From positions 1 through 32,097 of the forward strand of contig JACQCD010000069.1 of assembly GCA_016201825.1 (NCBI GenBank): a stretch of 32,097 bases of DNA. The letters are read 5' to 3'. This DNA comes from Nitrospirota bacterium. Its GTDB lineage: Bacteria; Nitrospirota; Nitrospiria; 2-01-FULL-66-17. This document shows, piece by piece, positions 8,918 to 18,160 of this stretch (within the stretch, counting starts at the first letter, position 1; each line of letters starts with the position of its first letter). The notes beneath the pieces were generated by a model. It was not told the origin of the DNA. It did no database searches and worked only from the letters and a program-made list of their open reading frames with translations. A program made the translations under genes and the position numbers.

Positions 8918-9733
8918 TTACGACACCAGCGGAAGGGCGGCCGCGCCCTCTGCTGGGGGCATCAACGCCTCCACGGGTCGAGCATGCTGGTCCAGAATTT
9001 CGTACACGCGCCGGCAGCGGGCGATCTCGCCGGGATCGTGCGATTTCTTTCCGTAGTACATGCCCAGCAGCGGCGTCCGGGCGATCAACTCCCGGCCGTC
9101 GAAGAGGACGAAATTGGTCGGCATCTCGATCCCGTCACGCCCGGAAAACATCAAATCCTCGTAGAGCGCGAGCCGGACGGTGATGCCGTCGTCCCTCTGG
9201 TTCACGATGGTTCGCACGACGTCCGGGTTGGTCAGCTCGTTGCGGTGGATCACGAAGATCCTCGCGATGGCCACGCCGCGTCGGCTCGTGCGAACCTGGT
9301 TGCGGTAGTAATTGATCTTCTGGACCTTGCCGATCCAGTCGGTGATATCGACCGAGTTCACGGCCCTGATTTCGCGTTCGCAGCGATCCAGACACCGGCT
9401 CGCCTCGTAGTAGTACTCCCCCTCGGTGAGCGGGATCGTTCCCTGGCTCAAGAGCCCGAGCACCTGCTGGGCGGTCTCGATGACCGCGCGGCCTTTGACG
9501 ACGGCCTCGGGATCTTTCACGCGCTCCAACGTGGCTTCGAGGCGCGTGACGCGGTTGATCGCCTCGGCGGTCTGCCGATGGAGCGCGTGCATCCGGTCGA
9601 GCACCAGATGGACGGCCAGGGTCAGCAGCACGCCGATGCCGAACAGCACGTAGGCTTCGCGCTCCAGTCGCAGACCGAAGTGAAACATCAAGGCCAAACC
9701 GGCGGCCACCACGAACTCGATCAACGTTCGCAC
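8918..9733 (-). CDS. membrane protein with coiled coil and PLD-like C-terminal domain, unknown
   Basis: The start is taken as GTG 9733 because GGAGG lies eight bases upstream; the frame stays open further up but without an ATG in a good context. The protein is 271 residues. Two membrane helices at the N-terminus (LIEFVVAAGLALMFHFGL and AYVLFGIGVLLTLAVHLVL) are followed by a coiled-coil-like stretch (HRQTAEAINRVTRLEATLERV). The soluble domain has the rhythm of a phospholipase-D-like fold (RIFVIHRNEL, ITVRLALYEDL, NFVLFDGRELIARTPL) but shows no HxKxxxxD motif. It is first in the nitrate operon, 31 bases before the porin gene. It may sense or regulate; a catalytic role is not supported. I do not recognise a named family. 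Confidence 0.6.
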   Translation of the reverse strand: MRTLIEFVVAAGLALMFHFGLRLEREAYVLFGIGVLLTLAVHLVLDRMHALHRQTAEAINRVTRLEATLERVKDPEAVVKGRAVIETAQQVLGLLSQGTIPLTEGEYYYEASRCLDRCEREIRAVNSVDITDWIGKVQKINYYRNQVRTSRRGVAIARIFVIHRNELTNPDVVRTIVNQRDDGITVRLALYEDLMFSGRDGIEMPTNFVLFDGRELIARTPLLGMYYGKKSHDPGEIARCRRVYEILDQHARPVEALMPPAEGAAALPLVS

Positions 9734-9780
9734 ATGCTCGACCTCCGAGACGAGGACCACACTTCTTCGTGGCGGGTAAG

Positions 9781-9796
9781 AGCAAGTCGCATGCCG
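9781..9796 (-). promoter_or_regulatory. probable sigma-54 (RpoN) promoter of the nitrate operon
   Basis: Read on the minus strand the site is CGGCATGCGACTTGCT. It matches the -24/-12 consensus TGGCACRNNNNTTGCW at every position but two, with GG and GC correctly ten bases apart. Transcription would begin near 9770, about 37 bases before the GTG start at 9733, leaving room for the GGAGG site. Sigma-54 control fits nitrogen-responsive nitrate uptake. No convincing sigma-70 site was found in the same interval. Confidence 0.55.
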
Positions 9797-9834
9797 CGAC
9801 CACAATGCGTACCAACGTGATCCCTTAGAGGATA

Positions 9835-9850
9835 TCGACGGAACCGTCGA
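9835..9850. promoter_or_regulatory. perfect palindrome upstream of the sigma-54 site
   Basis: TCGACGG-AA-CCGTCGA is a perfect 7+2+7 palindrome about 65-80 bases upstream of the inferred start point near 9770. That is close to where enhancer-binding activators of sigma-54 promoters sit. It could equally serve the divergent DUF5069 gene. No regulator gene is in the window. Confidence 0.4.
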
Positions 9851-9857
9851 ACGGAAG

Positions 9858-9873
9858 TGTGGGGACATCCACA
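9858..9873. promoter_or_regulatory. second inverted repeat in the nitrate/DUF5069 intergenic region
   Basis: TGTGG-N6-CCACA lies eight bases beyond the first palindrome. The half-site TGTGG recurs at 9881-9885 in GGTGTGG, and again as CCACACTTC with GTGG around 9757-9772 near the inferred start of the nitrate transcript. Repeated half-sites suggest a transcription factor region, but the factor is unknown. Confidence 0.35.
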
Positions 9874-9908
9874 AAAAGGTGTGGACGACTGTGCGAGCCA
9901 TCAGTTGA

Positions 9909-9938
9909 TTGAGATCCCCCTGAGACTGATGGTACGAT
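9909..9938 (+). promoter_or_regulatory. probable sigma-70 promoter of the DUF5069 gene
   Basis: TTGAGA (9909-9914) and TACGAT (9933-9938) are separated by 18 bases. The start point would lie near 9945, about 33 bases before the ATG at 9978. Confidence 0.45.
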
Positions 9939-9977
9939 GAGCCCGTCAAACATCATGATACCTACAAGGGTGTTCCG

Positions 9978-10421
9978 ATGAAGATGAACGCGTTAGATCT
10001 CACCAGAGAATATCCCAGAAGCCCGAAGCAGCAGCTCGGCGGATATCTGCACCTCGGCCGGATGATCGACAAGGCGCGGGCGAAAGCCGCGGGCACCGTC
10101 GGGGAGTACATCTACCCCTGTCCGCTGGATCAGTCGCTGCTTGAATTCCTAGGGATCAGCGGCGATGTCTTCTATACGGCGGTGAAGAATCGAGCCGACC
10201 AGGAAGTCCTCGACTGGCTCGCACAGAACGCCAAGGCCCGAAGCCCGAAAGAGATCGAGGAATGGAACGCGGCGCTGCGCAATCGAAAGCCCCAGAACGA
10301 GGAGAGCATGCGCCACTTCCTTGAGATTCGAAACCGGGTCGCCCCTCACCGCACCGATGTCACGACCTGGGTGGACCTCCTGGATCTGGAAGAAGGACGC
10401 TCAGAACGCGCTCGGGGCTAA
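9978..10421 (+). CDS. DUF5069 family protein
   Basis: A 147-residue soluble protein with no signal peptide, starting MKMNALDLTREYPRSPKQQL. The opening LDLTREYPRSPKQQLGGY, the central IYPCPLDQSLLEFLGI and the end THR-rich segment VAPHRTDVTTWVDLLDLEEGR are typical of DUF5069, a small family of unknown function common in Nitrospirota and related groups. ATG 9978 follows AAGGGTG at a loose distance; the in-frame ATG at 9984 is an alternative. It is divergent from the nitrate operon. Its last 140 bases are duplicated at 4386-4526, on the far side of that operon. Confidence 0.75.
   Translation: MKMNALDLTREYPRSPKQQLGGYLHLGRMIDKARAKAAGTVGEYIYPCPLDQSLLEFLGISGDVFYTAVKNRADQEVLDWLAQNAKARSPKEIEEWNAALRNRKPQNEESMRHFLEIRNRVAPHRTDVTTWVDLLDLEEGRSERARG
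10262..10409 (+). repeat. direct repeat, copy 2 (3' end of DUF5069 gene)
   Basis: This is the intact-gene copy of the direct repeat whose partner is 4386-4530. The best-conserved core is 10298-10400, with 7 differences in 103 bases from 4421-4523. Both copies point the same way and bracket about 5.8 kb containing the nitrate operon. Confidence 0.8.
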
Positions 10422-10518
10422 GCAGAAGGACTTGGATTGAGGACTTCTCTCCTTCCACCGGCACCGGGCGTTTGATCATCTCTCTCAGCACGACGCAGAG
10501 ATTCGCATGGAGGAAAAC

Positions 10519-11976
10519 ATGACGAGGTGGCAGATCGGGATTTTGTTCGGTGCGTTTTTCCTCAACGGAATGACAGCGGCTACCGCTCCCGCGTTGAGTA
10601 CTGCGGGGAGTCGTCCGCTGATGACTGATGCCTCAAAGGTGTTCGCCGTCCCCCAGGTTTCCAAGCCGGGCTACCTTTCTCCAATCACTGATCCTACGTT
10701 TGGCACCACGATCACCCGCATTGCGAATGAACCTGGGCAGAATACGTCGCCGGTCGCAGGCACGTGGGGGAGTGATGCGCGACACCACTATGCCAAAGAC
10801 CAGCCGTGGAATGCCGACAACACCCTGATCGCGATTCAGAACAAAGGGGCCTCGCCAAAACACCTGATTTTGGATGGCGAGACCTATAAGGTGAAATATG
10901 GACCATGCAAGAACTATAGCGTGGGCGATGATCGGTGGCATCCGAGTCCTGCACATGCGGATGAGCGGATCAACGTGAACGGGAGCAGTCTTGAGTGGTT
11001 TGACGTCGTGAAGTGTGTTCCCACTCGGAGTTGGACATTACCTCTTGTCGCGGACCATTTTGGCGAGGGAGAGGGGAATAGCTCGTTCGATGGTCGTTTT
11101 GTGGCTCTGGATGACCACGTCAATATGCTGGTCGTGGATATGGATCCTCAGCCGCCACTTGCCTCATTCGCGAGCGGGAATCGGCGTATGGGACCGTCGA
11201 TCAATATTTCCAATTGTGGCTTCCCGGGGGAGTGCAAAGTTGACTGGGTCTCGATTTCGCCTTCGGGTAAATACGCGATCGTCAAGTACACCAATAGCGG
11301 CTCGATCTACACCCGCCTCTTTGATGTCAATCCGGAGACCTTGGCGTTGACGCCTCATCCGGTGAGTCCGGCTTCCCCACGTTGCGGAGGCACAGCCGAT
11401 GGCGGCTTTATCTATAGTTTTGGACACGCGGATCTGACCCTGAACCCCTTCGACCATTATGAAGACGTCATCATTGGGCAGGCGCACTGTCCTCATGCGA
11501 GTGCGCAGTATCCCGTGAATAGCCTCCTGATGGTCCGGTTGAAGGATGGAATGGCTCAGGCACTGACCGAGACCGCCGATGTCGCGGCTGCGCACCATAT
11601 CTCGACGCGCAACTATGATCGTCCCGGGTGGGTCTATGTCACGTACTTCTATGCAAGCGGCAAACGATTCAGCAATGAGATCGTTGCAGTGAAGCTTGAC
11701 GGAAGCAAGAGCGTTGAGCGTCTAGCCCATACCCATAGTGTGACTTCCGGCTGCTACCGCTGCGAGGAACATGGCGTCCCCTCCCGTGACGGGAAACGAG
11801 TGCTCTTCACGAGTGACTGGACCCTCAACTGTGGGACCGGCTGCGGAACCACCTCGGTGCGACAAGATTATGTGATCGATGCTCGGAGCCTGAGCACCGT
11901 CTCAGATACGCTCCCTTCCGCTCCACCTCAAACCCTTGCCGCAACCCACGTCTCGAAACCGGCCACAACTGATTGA
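10519..11976 (+). CDS. exported beta-propeller-like protein, unknown function
   Basis: ATG 10519 is preferred over ATG 10507 because GGAGGA (10509-10514) then acts as its ribosome binding site and the protein begins directly with a signal peptide (MTRWQIGILFGAFFLNGMTA). It is 485 residues. Repeated segments of the type seen in TolB-like propeller blades are visible: SFDGRFVALDDHVNMLVVD, SISPSGKYAIVKYTNSGSIY and SRDGKRVLFTSDW. Many Cys residues (for example GCYRCEEHG and NCGTGCGTTS) suggest disulfides in the periplasm or outside. Third positions are less G/C-rich than in the neighbours, a possible sign of transfer. I do not recognise a specific enzyme family; polysaccharide-lyase-type propellers are one possibility. 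Confidence 0.6.
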   Translation: MTRWQIGILFGAFFLNGMTAATAPALSTAGSRPLMTDASKVFAVPQVSKPGYLSPITDPTFGTTITRIANEPGQNTSPVAGTWGSDARHHYAKDQPWNADNTLIAIQNKGASPKHLILDGETYKVKYGPCKNYSVGDDRWHPSPAHADERINVNGSSLEWFDVVKCVPTRSWTLPLVADHFGEGEGNSSFDGRFVALDDHVNMLVVDMDPQPPLASFASGNRRMGPSINISNCGFPGECKVDWVSISPSGKYAIVKYTNSGSIYTRLFDVNPETLALTPHPVSPASPRCGGTADGGFIYSFGHADLTLNPFDHYEDVIIGQAHCPHASAQYPVNSLLMVRLKDGMAQALTETADVAAAHHISTRNYDRPGWVYVTYFYASGKRFSNEIVAVKLDGSKSVERLAHTHSVTSGCYRCEEHGVPSRDGKRVLFTSDWTLNCGTGCGTTSVRQDYVIDARSLSTVSDTLPSAPPQTLAATHVSKPATTD

Positions 11977-11994
11977 CATCGGATCCCGGCGCCG

Positions 11995-12843
11995 TTACTT
12001 CACATCAAACTCCAGCGCCATCCCCTTCTCGAAGTGGGGTTGCCCGGTTTCGTGATCCGGGAAGAGGCAGAGCAGGCCGTAGCGGCCGGGAGTGAACGCC
12101 ATTTGGAACAACGCGTGATCGCCTGGCGCGAGCCCCACGACGCCGCCAACCGGTTTGCCTGGCGGAGATCCCGCAGGGGGCTTGCCAGGGGCCAACGCCT
12201 CGCCAAACGCCTTGATCGAGCCCTTCGGGGGAAGTTGGACCACCAGCGTCTCGTGGACCTGCTGGCCCTCGTTGACCACCTTGATGGTTCGAGTTCCGGC
12301 CGTGATGGGTTTGGACAGTTTGTACGCGAAGTCCGCGAGCGTGATCGTCACATCGGGGGCAATCTCCGGCGCGGGCTTGGGCGTTCCCGCCGCGACCGTG
12401 ATCGACTTGGTCATCCCGAGGGTGAAATGCGGTGCGCCGGTCGGATCGGGCATCCAGCACACGAGGACGTAGTCCCCGGGGTCCAACTTCTGGATCGTCT
12501 TGGAGCGCGTCCCCGGCACGACCCCGTTGGGGCCGCCCATCAATCGGCCCCACGCGGGAAACCGCCTGGGCTCGGCTTTGACGGCGGACGCAAAGTCCGC
12601 GGCGGTGTGACCGCTCTCGAGCTTGACGAGCTGCATCTGATGGGACTGCTGACCGGTGTCGACGACCTGCAGGGTCACCTTGCCTGGATCGAGCCGGTCG
12701 GGCCCGCGGAAGCCGTACTCGAACGCCTCGTAGGAGATCAGCGGAGGCGCGTCATCCGGGGCGGCAACGACCTCTCGCTCGCCGCCCACCGCCAGTCCGA
12801 TCACCAGACACACTACCGTACAGCCGGGAAGGATCCGCATCAT
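11995..12843 (-). CDS. exported protein with two cupredoxin-like domains
   Basis: ATG 12843 follows GGAG at good spacing and gives 282 residues with a signal peptide ending near VVAAPDD. The protein is an internal duplication. Domain 1 (about 33-150) has His68, Cys129, His139 and Met144; domain 2 (about 162-282) has His197, Cys259, His264 or His270, and Met275. Both share the frame DPGDYVLVCWMPD / TPGRYGLLCLFPD followed by PHFxxGM. The order His...Cys...His...Met is that of type-1 copper sites, although the Cys-to-His distance is longer than in plastocyanin. It may bind copper or simply keep the fold. It is convergent with the propeller gene and divergent from the FadL gene. Confidence 0.6.
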   Translation of the reverse strand: MMRILPGCTVVCLVIGLAVGGEREVVAAPDDAPPLISYEAFEYGFRGPDRLDPGKVTLQVVDTGQQSHQMQLVKLESGHTAADFASAVKAEPRRFPAWGRLMGGPNGVVPGTRSKTIQKLDPGDYVLVCWMPDPTGAPHFTLGMTKSITVAAGTPKPAPEIAPDVTITLADFAYKLSKPITAGTRTIKVVNEGQQVHETLVVQLPPKGSIKAFGEALAPGKPPAGSPPGKPVGGVVGLAPGDHALFQMAFTPGRYGLLCLFPDHETGQPHFEKGMALEFDVK

Positions 12844-12915
12844 CAGTCGCTCCTTTCACAGAGAAGAGGTGAGCCGGCCCCGCGCACGCCGATCATCACC
12901 GAACCGTCAACACAA

Positions 12916-12930
12916 AAGATGCGACATCTT
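12916..12930. promoter_or_regulatory. inverted repeat between divergent genes
   Basis: AAGATG-CGA-CATCTT is a perfect 6-bp inverted repeat with a 3-base centre. It is 73 bases upstream of the cupredoxin-like gene and on the far side of the FadL gene promoter region. It is a possible operator; no T run makes it a good terminator. Confidence 0.3.
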
Positions 12931-12955
12931 ACTCCATTTGGCGAAGACTGGATAT

Positions 12956-12970
12956 CCCCCCTTTGGGGGG
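12956..12970. repeat. C6-T3-G6 hairpin
   Basis: CCCCCC-TTT-GGGGGG forms a tight hairpin. A longer relative lies after the FadL gene at 14454-14487, so the gene is bracketed by two members of the same G-run repeat type. Confidence 0.45.
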
Positions 12971-13013
12971 TCAGGGACGATCGGGCACGCGAGTCCACCC
13001 TCCAAAGTTCTTG

Positions 13014-13043
13014 TTGACCTCCACCCCCAGTCTTAGGTATCGT
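13014..13043 (+). promoter_or_regulatory. possible promoter of the FadL-family gene
   Basis: TTGACC (13014-13019) is followed after 18 bases by TATCGT (13038-13043), a weak -10. It is the best candidate upstream of the ATG at 13087. Confidence 0.3.
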
Positions 13044-13086
13044 GGGTCCTTCTTTCGGCAGGCACTTCACCCGCAGAGGCACGACG

Positions 13087-14442
13087 ATGAATTCGAGACG
13101 GATTGTTCGCTGGTTTGGGGTACTCGTGACCATCATCACCACCCTGGCCGGATCGACGTCGGCGTGGGCGACCAACGGGTACCAACTGATCGGCGTGGGG
13201 TCGTATCAGAAGGGCATGGCCGGAGCCACCACGGCGGCTCCGCATGACGCGATGTGCGCGCTCAGCAACCCGGCCGGAATGGCCCTGATCGGCAGCCGGG
13301 CCGACTTCAACATGGAGATGTTCAACCCGAATCGGCGAGTGGATCTCTCGTCATTCGGCGGCGGCGCGAACGAAGGAGGATCGAGGATGTACGGGGTGCC
13401 GGCCATCGGCTGGACGGCGCCGGCGTTTAATCGCACAGATGTTTATTTTGGCGGCGGGATGTACGGAACATCCGGTCTGGGCGTGGATTACGACGTCTTC
13501 GACGCGGGCGCGTTCGGGCAGGCCGACATCTTCACCGCGATCCAGTTCTGGAAGATGGCCCCGACCATCGCGGCGCGCGTGACCGATCGGTTGACCCTTG
13601 GGATCGCGTTGAACGGCGACTACCAATCGGTGGAGATCAACGAGACGTTTCGGGGCATCGCGCTGCCCGGCGCACCGCCGGTCGTCAGCCTGGATCTTGC
13701 CCGCTCGCCCGGAACGTTCGGCATCGGGACGACCCTGGGCGCCATGTACAAAGTGCACGACCGGGTGAACGTCGGCTTCTCCTACAGCTCGCAGCAGTAT
13801 TTCCAGAATACCGAGTACCGCCTGCCCGCCGGGGCCGTGACCAACTTCCCGCAGTCCACCGGGACGGCCACCAACGCAACGGCAGGCCGCTACGATCTGG
13901 ACCTGAACTATCCCCAGCAGTGGGTGCTGGGCATCGCCGCGACTCCAGTGGATCGTTGGCTGGTGGCGTTCGACGTGAAGTGGATCAACTGGGCCGCCAC
14001 GCACGACGCGGTGAAGTTGAAGGGGACGTTCGGGCTGGACACGAACGGCGATGGTACGGCCGATCAGACGCTCAGCTCGATCAGCCTGCCGTTCGGCTGG
14101 GACAACCAGTGGGTGTTCGCGGTGGGCACGCAGTACCAAGTAACGGACGCGTTCGCCGTGCGCGCGGGCTTCAACCACGCCAAGGCGCCCATCGACGCGG
14201 CCGACGTGTTCAACAATCTCGCGTTCCCCGCGGTGGTCGAGGATCATCTCACGCTGGGGGCGACCTACCGGTTCGGTGATCACTGGGAAATGTCGGGAGC
14301 GTATAAACACGCGCTCAGGAACGAGCTGACCGGAAAGAACGACATTCCCGTCCCCTTCCAGGCCTTGGCTGGCACGGACAGCAACGCCAAGATCGCGATG
14401 GACCAGAACTCGTTCGGCGTCCAGCTCTCGTACCGATTCTAG
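13087..14442 (+). CDS. OmpP1/FadL/TodX family outer-membrane protein
   Basis: A 451-residue protein from ATG 13087; the frame opens earlier at 13042 but the later ATG gives a proper signal peptide (IVRWFGVLVTIITTLAGSTS, cleavage near AWA-TNG). The mature N-terminus NGYQLIGVGSYQKGMAGATT with ALSNPAGMALIG is the FadL family hallmark: the N-terminal hatch with the NPA box. The rest is beta-strand sequence ending in an aromatic (QLSYRF), as expected for a 14-stranded barrel. Family members move hydrophobic compounds such as long-chain fatty acids or aromatics across the outer membrane. The substrate here is unknown; fatty-acid degradation genes are not nearby. Confidence 0.85.
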   Translation: MNSRRIVRWFGVLVTIITTLAGSTSAWATNGYQLIGVGSYQKGMAGATTAAPHDAMCALSNPAGMALIGSRADFNMEMFNPNRRVDLSSFGGGANEGGSRMYGVPAIGWTAPAFNRTDVYFGGGMYGTSGLGVDYDVFDAGAFGQADIFTAIQFWKMAPTIAARVTDRLTLGIALNGDYQSVEINETFRGIALPGAPPVVSLDLARSPGTFGIGTTLGAMYKVHDRVNVGFSYSSQQYFQNTEYRLPAGAVTNFPQSTGTATNATAGRYDLDLNYPQQWVLGIAATPVDRWLVAFDVKWINWAATHDAVKLKGTFGLDTNGDGTADQTLSSISLPFGWDNQWVFAVGTQYQVTDAFAVRAGFNHAKAPIDAADVFNNLAFPAVVEDHLTLGATYRFGDHWEMSGAYKHALRNELTGKNDIPVPFQALAGTDSNAKIAMDQNSFGVQLSYRF

Positions 14443-14453
14443 CCTGCAGGAAA

Positions 14454-14487
14454 ATCCCCCCTTGCCCCCCTTTTGCAAAGGGGGGAT
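14454..14487. repeat. G-run hairpin repeat after the FadL gene
   Basis: The core stem is CCCCCCTTT (14465-14473) with AAAGGGGGG (14477-14485), loop TGC. It is preceded by ATCCCCCCTTG, which can pair alternatively with the same 3' arm. Such CCCCCCTT...AAGGGGGG units are frequent intergenic repeats in GC-rich genomes. It may end transcription of the FadL gene or be a small mobile palindrome. Confidence 0.5.
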
Positions 14488-14488
14488 G

Positions 14489-14537
14489 GAAAGACAAAAA
14501 GACAACGAGGGTGATCCGAGTGCTCGGATCACCCTCG
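14489..14537 (-). terminator. Rho-independent terminator of the hsp20-hspR-clpB operon
   Basis: A perfect 15-bp stem (CGAGGGTGATCCGAG, 14506-14520, with its complement at 14523-14537) has a two-base centre. On the minus strand it is followed by TTGTCTTTTTGTCTTTCC, a T-rich tract, so it works in the clpB direction. It starts 36 bases after the clpB stop. On the plus strand no T run follows. Confidence 0.75.
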
Positions 14538-14573
14538 CTTCAATCGACCAGACGGCCCGGGCCGATCCCGCGA

Positions 14574-17174
<2,601 letters not shown>

Positions 17175-17213
17175 GTTGTCTCGTCTCCTCTCATTTCTCT
17201 CGCTCGTCCTGCA

Positions 17214-17666
17214 CTAGCCGCGCCGGACGGTCACTTTGATCGGTTTCCGGGACTCGTCACGCGGCGGTTGCAGCGCTTCGTGGCGCGAGGACAGCTCTCG
17301 TTGGATGCGCTCGTGCCATTGCTGCATCCACCCCTGGATCGCGGTCTCGACCCCGCGAATCCCCTCCTGGAGCTCCAGGAGCTTGGCGACGCCGGCCAGA
17401 TTGACGCCTTCGTCCCGCGTGAGGTGCACAATCAGCCGCACTCGCTCCACGTCGCGCTCGGAGTACAGGCGGGTATTCCCGCGACTCCTCGACGGCTTGA
17501 CCAATCCCAGCCGCTCGTACATCCGAAGAGTCTGGGGATGGACAGCCGTCATGTCCGCCGCCGCGCTGATGTGATAGATCGGACGGTCTAGCGTGACGGA
17601 CAAATGCTGCTTCCCGTCTAGCGTGACGGACGAATGCTGCTTCCCGGTCGCGTCGGCTCCACCCAT
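17214..17666 (-). CDS. hspR: MerR-family heat-shock repressor HspR
   Basis: The 150-residue frame starts at ATG 17666, overlapping the hsp20 stop as TGATG, which suggests translational coupling; GTG 17669 is an alternative. The MerR DNA-binding domain is clear: YHISAAADMTAVHPQTLRMY, then ERLGLVKPSRSRGNTRLYS, then DVERVRLIVHLT and GVNLAGVAKLLEL. The combination HPQTLRxYERLGLxxPxRSxGNxRxYS is characteristic of HspR. HspR represses heat-shock operons, usually through CTTGAGT-type inverted repeats, and senses stress through DnaK. The C-terminus is an extended helical region ending in a basic tail. The N-terminus carries a tandem 10-residue repeat (KQHSSVTLDG, KQHLSVTLDR) encoded by a 30-bp duplication. 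Confidence 0.88.
   Translation of the reverse strand: MGGADATGKQHSSVTLDGKQHLSVTLDRPIYHISAAADMTAVHPQTLRMYERLGLVKPSRSRGNTRLYSERDVERVRLIVHLTRDEGVNLAGVAKLLELQEGIRGVETAIQGWMQQWHERIQRELSSRHEALQPPRDESRKPIKVTVRRG
17586..17645. repeat. 30-bp tandem duplication inside hspR
   Basis: Two adjacent 30-base units (17586-17615 and 17616-17645) differ at one position. Each encodes ten residues near the N-terminus of HspR, before the DNA-binding domain. The near-identity indicates a recent slippage or duplication event. Confidence 0.9.
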
Positions 17667-18103
17667 CACGTGATCTCAACGGTAATCGACCGAGGGGGAC
17701 TCGAATCGCGCTTCGGCATCTTGACCTCCAGAATCCCCTCTCGGAGCTGTGCCTCCACACGCGCTTGATCGATCGTACTGGGGAGCGTGAACGATCGGAC
17801 GAAGCTGCCGTACGAGCGCTCGATACGGTAGTAGTGCTCTTTCTTGACCTCGTCTTCCAACGCGCGCTCCCCTCGCAAGGTCAGCACATTGTCCCTGATC
17901 TGGATATCAATCGCGGCGAGATCAATCCCGGGCAACTCCGCTTTAAGAATGATGTCTCCCTCGGTTTCCAGGATATCAACCGCGGGACTCCACTGCCCGG
18001 AGGCCACCTCTTCCCGAACGCTCCCGCGAGCCAAGGTCTCTTCGAACAACCGATTCATCCGATCCTGCAGGGACAGCAAATCCTTAAAGGGTTCCCAGCG
18101 CAC
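17666..18103 (-). CDS. hsp20: small heat-shock protein, Hsp20/alpha-crystallin family
   Basis: The GTG at 18103 is chosen because GAAGGAGG precedes it at good distance, giving a 145-residue protein (VRWEPFKDLLSLQDRMNRLF). The alpha-crystallin domain runs from about residue 38 (WSPAVDILETEGDIILKAEL PGID) to about 135. It contains RGER, YGSFVRSFTLP and the LREGILEVKMPK box before a short C-terminal tail with SPPRSITVEI. It acts as an ATP-independent holdase for unfolding proteins in the cytoplasm and would pass clients to ClpB/DnaK. It is first in the operon with hspR and clpB and is preceded by a strong promoter at 18152-18180. Confidence 0.93.
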   Translation of the reverse strand: MRWEPFKDLLSLQDRMNRLFEETLARGSVREEVASGQWSPAVDILETEGDIILKAELPGIDLAAIDIQIRDNVLTLRGERALEDEVKKEHYYRIERSYGSFVRSFTLPSTIDQARVEAQLREGILEVKMPKRDSSPPRSITVEIT

Positions 18104-18136
18104 ACGAGCCTCCTTCGCGGCTTAAAAAACCACATT

Positions 18137-18160
18137 TTATATCTCGGCCAAATAATATAA
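18137..18160. promoter_or_regulatory. AT-rich inverted repeat over the hsp20 -10 region
   Basis: TTATAT-N12-ATATAA overlaps the -10 box of the hsp20 promoter, where a repressor would act. It does not resemble the classic HspR operator (CTTGAGT-N7-ACTCAAG) or CIRCE, and neither of those was seen nearby. AT-rich arms may pair by chance. Confidence 0.3.

Noticed and set aside
4386-10409. Direct repeats as attachment sites of an integrative element
   Set aside because: No integrase, excisionase or tRNA gene lies at either end, and the repeats consist of coding sequence with 7% divergence; a duplication relic explains them better.
14465-14485. G-run hairpin as a strong terminator for the FadL gene
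   Set aside because: The plus strand after the stem lacks a T run, so it is listed as a repeat; weak termination is still possible.
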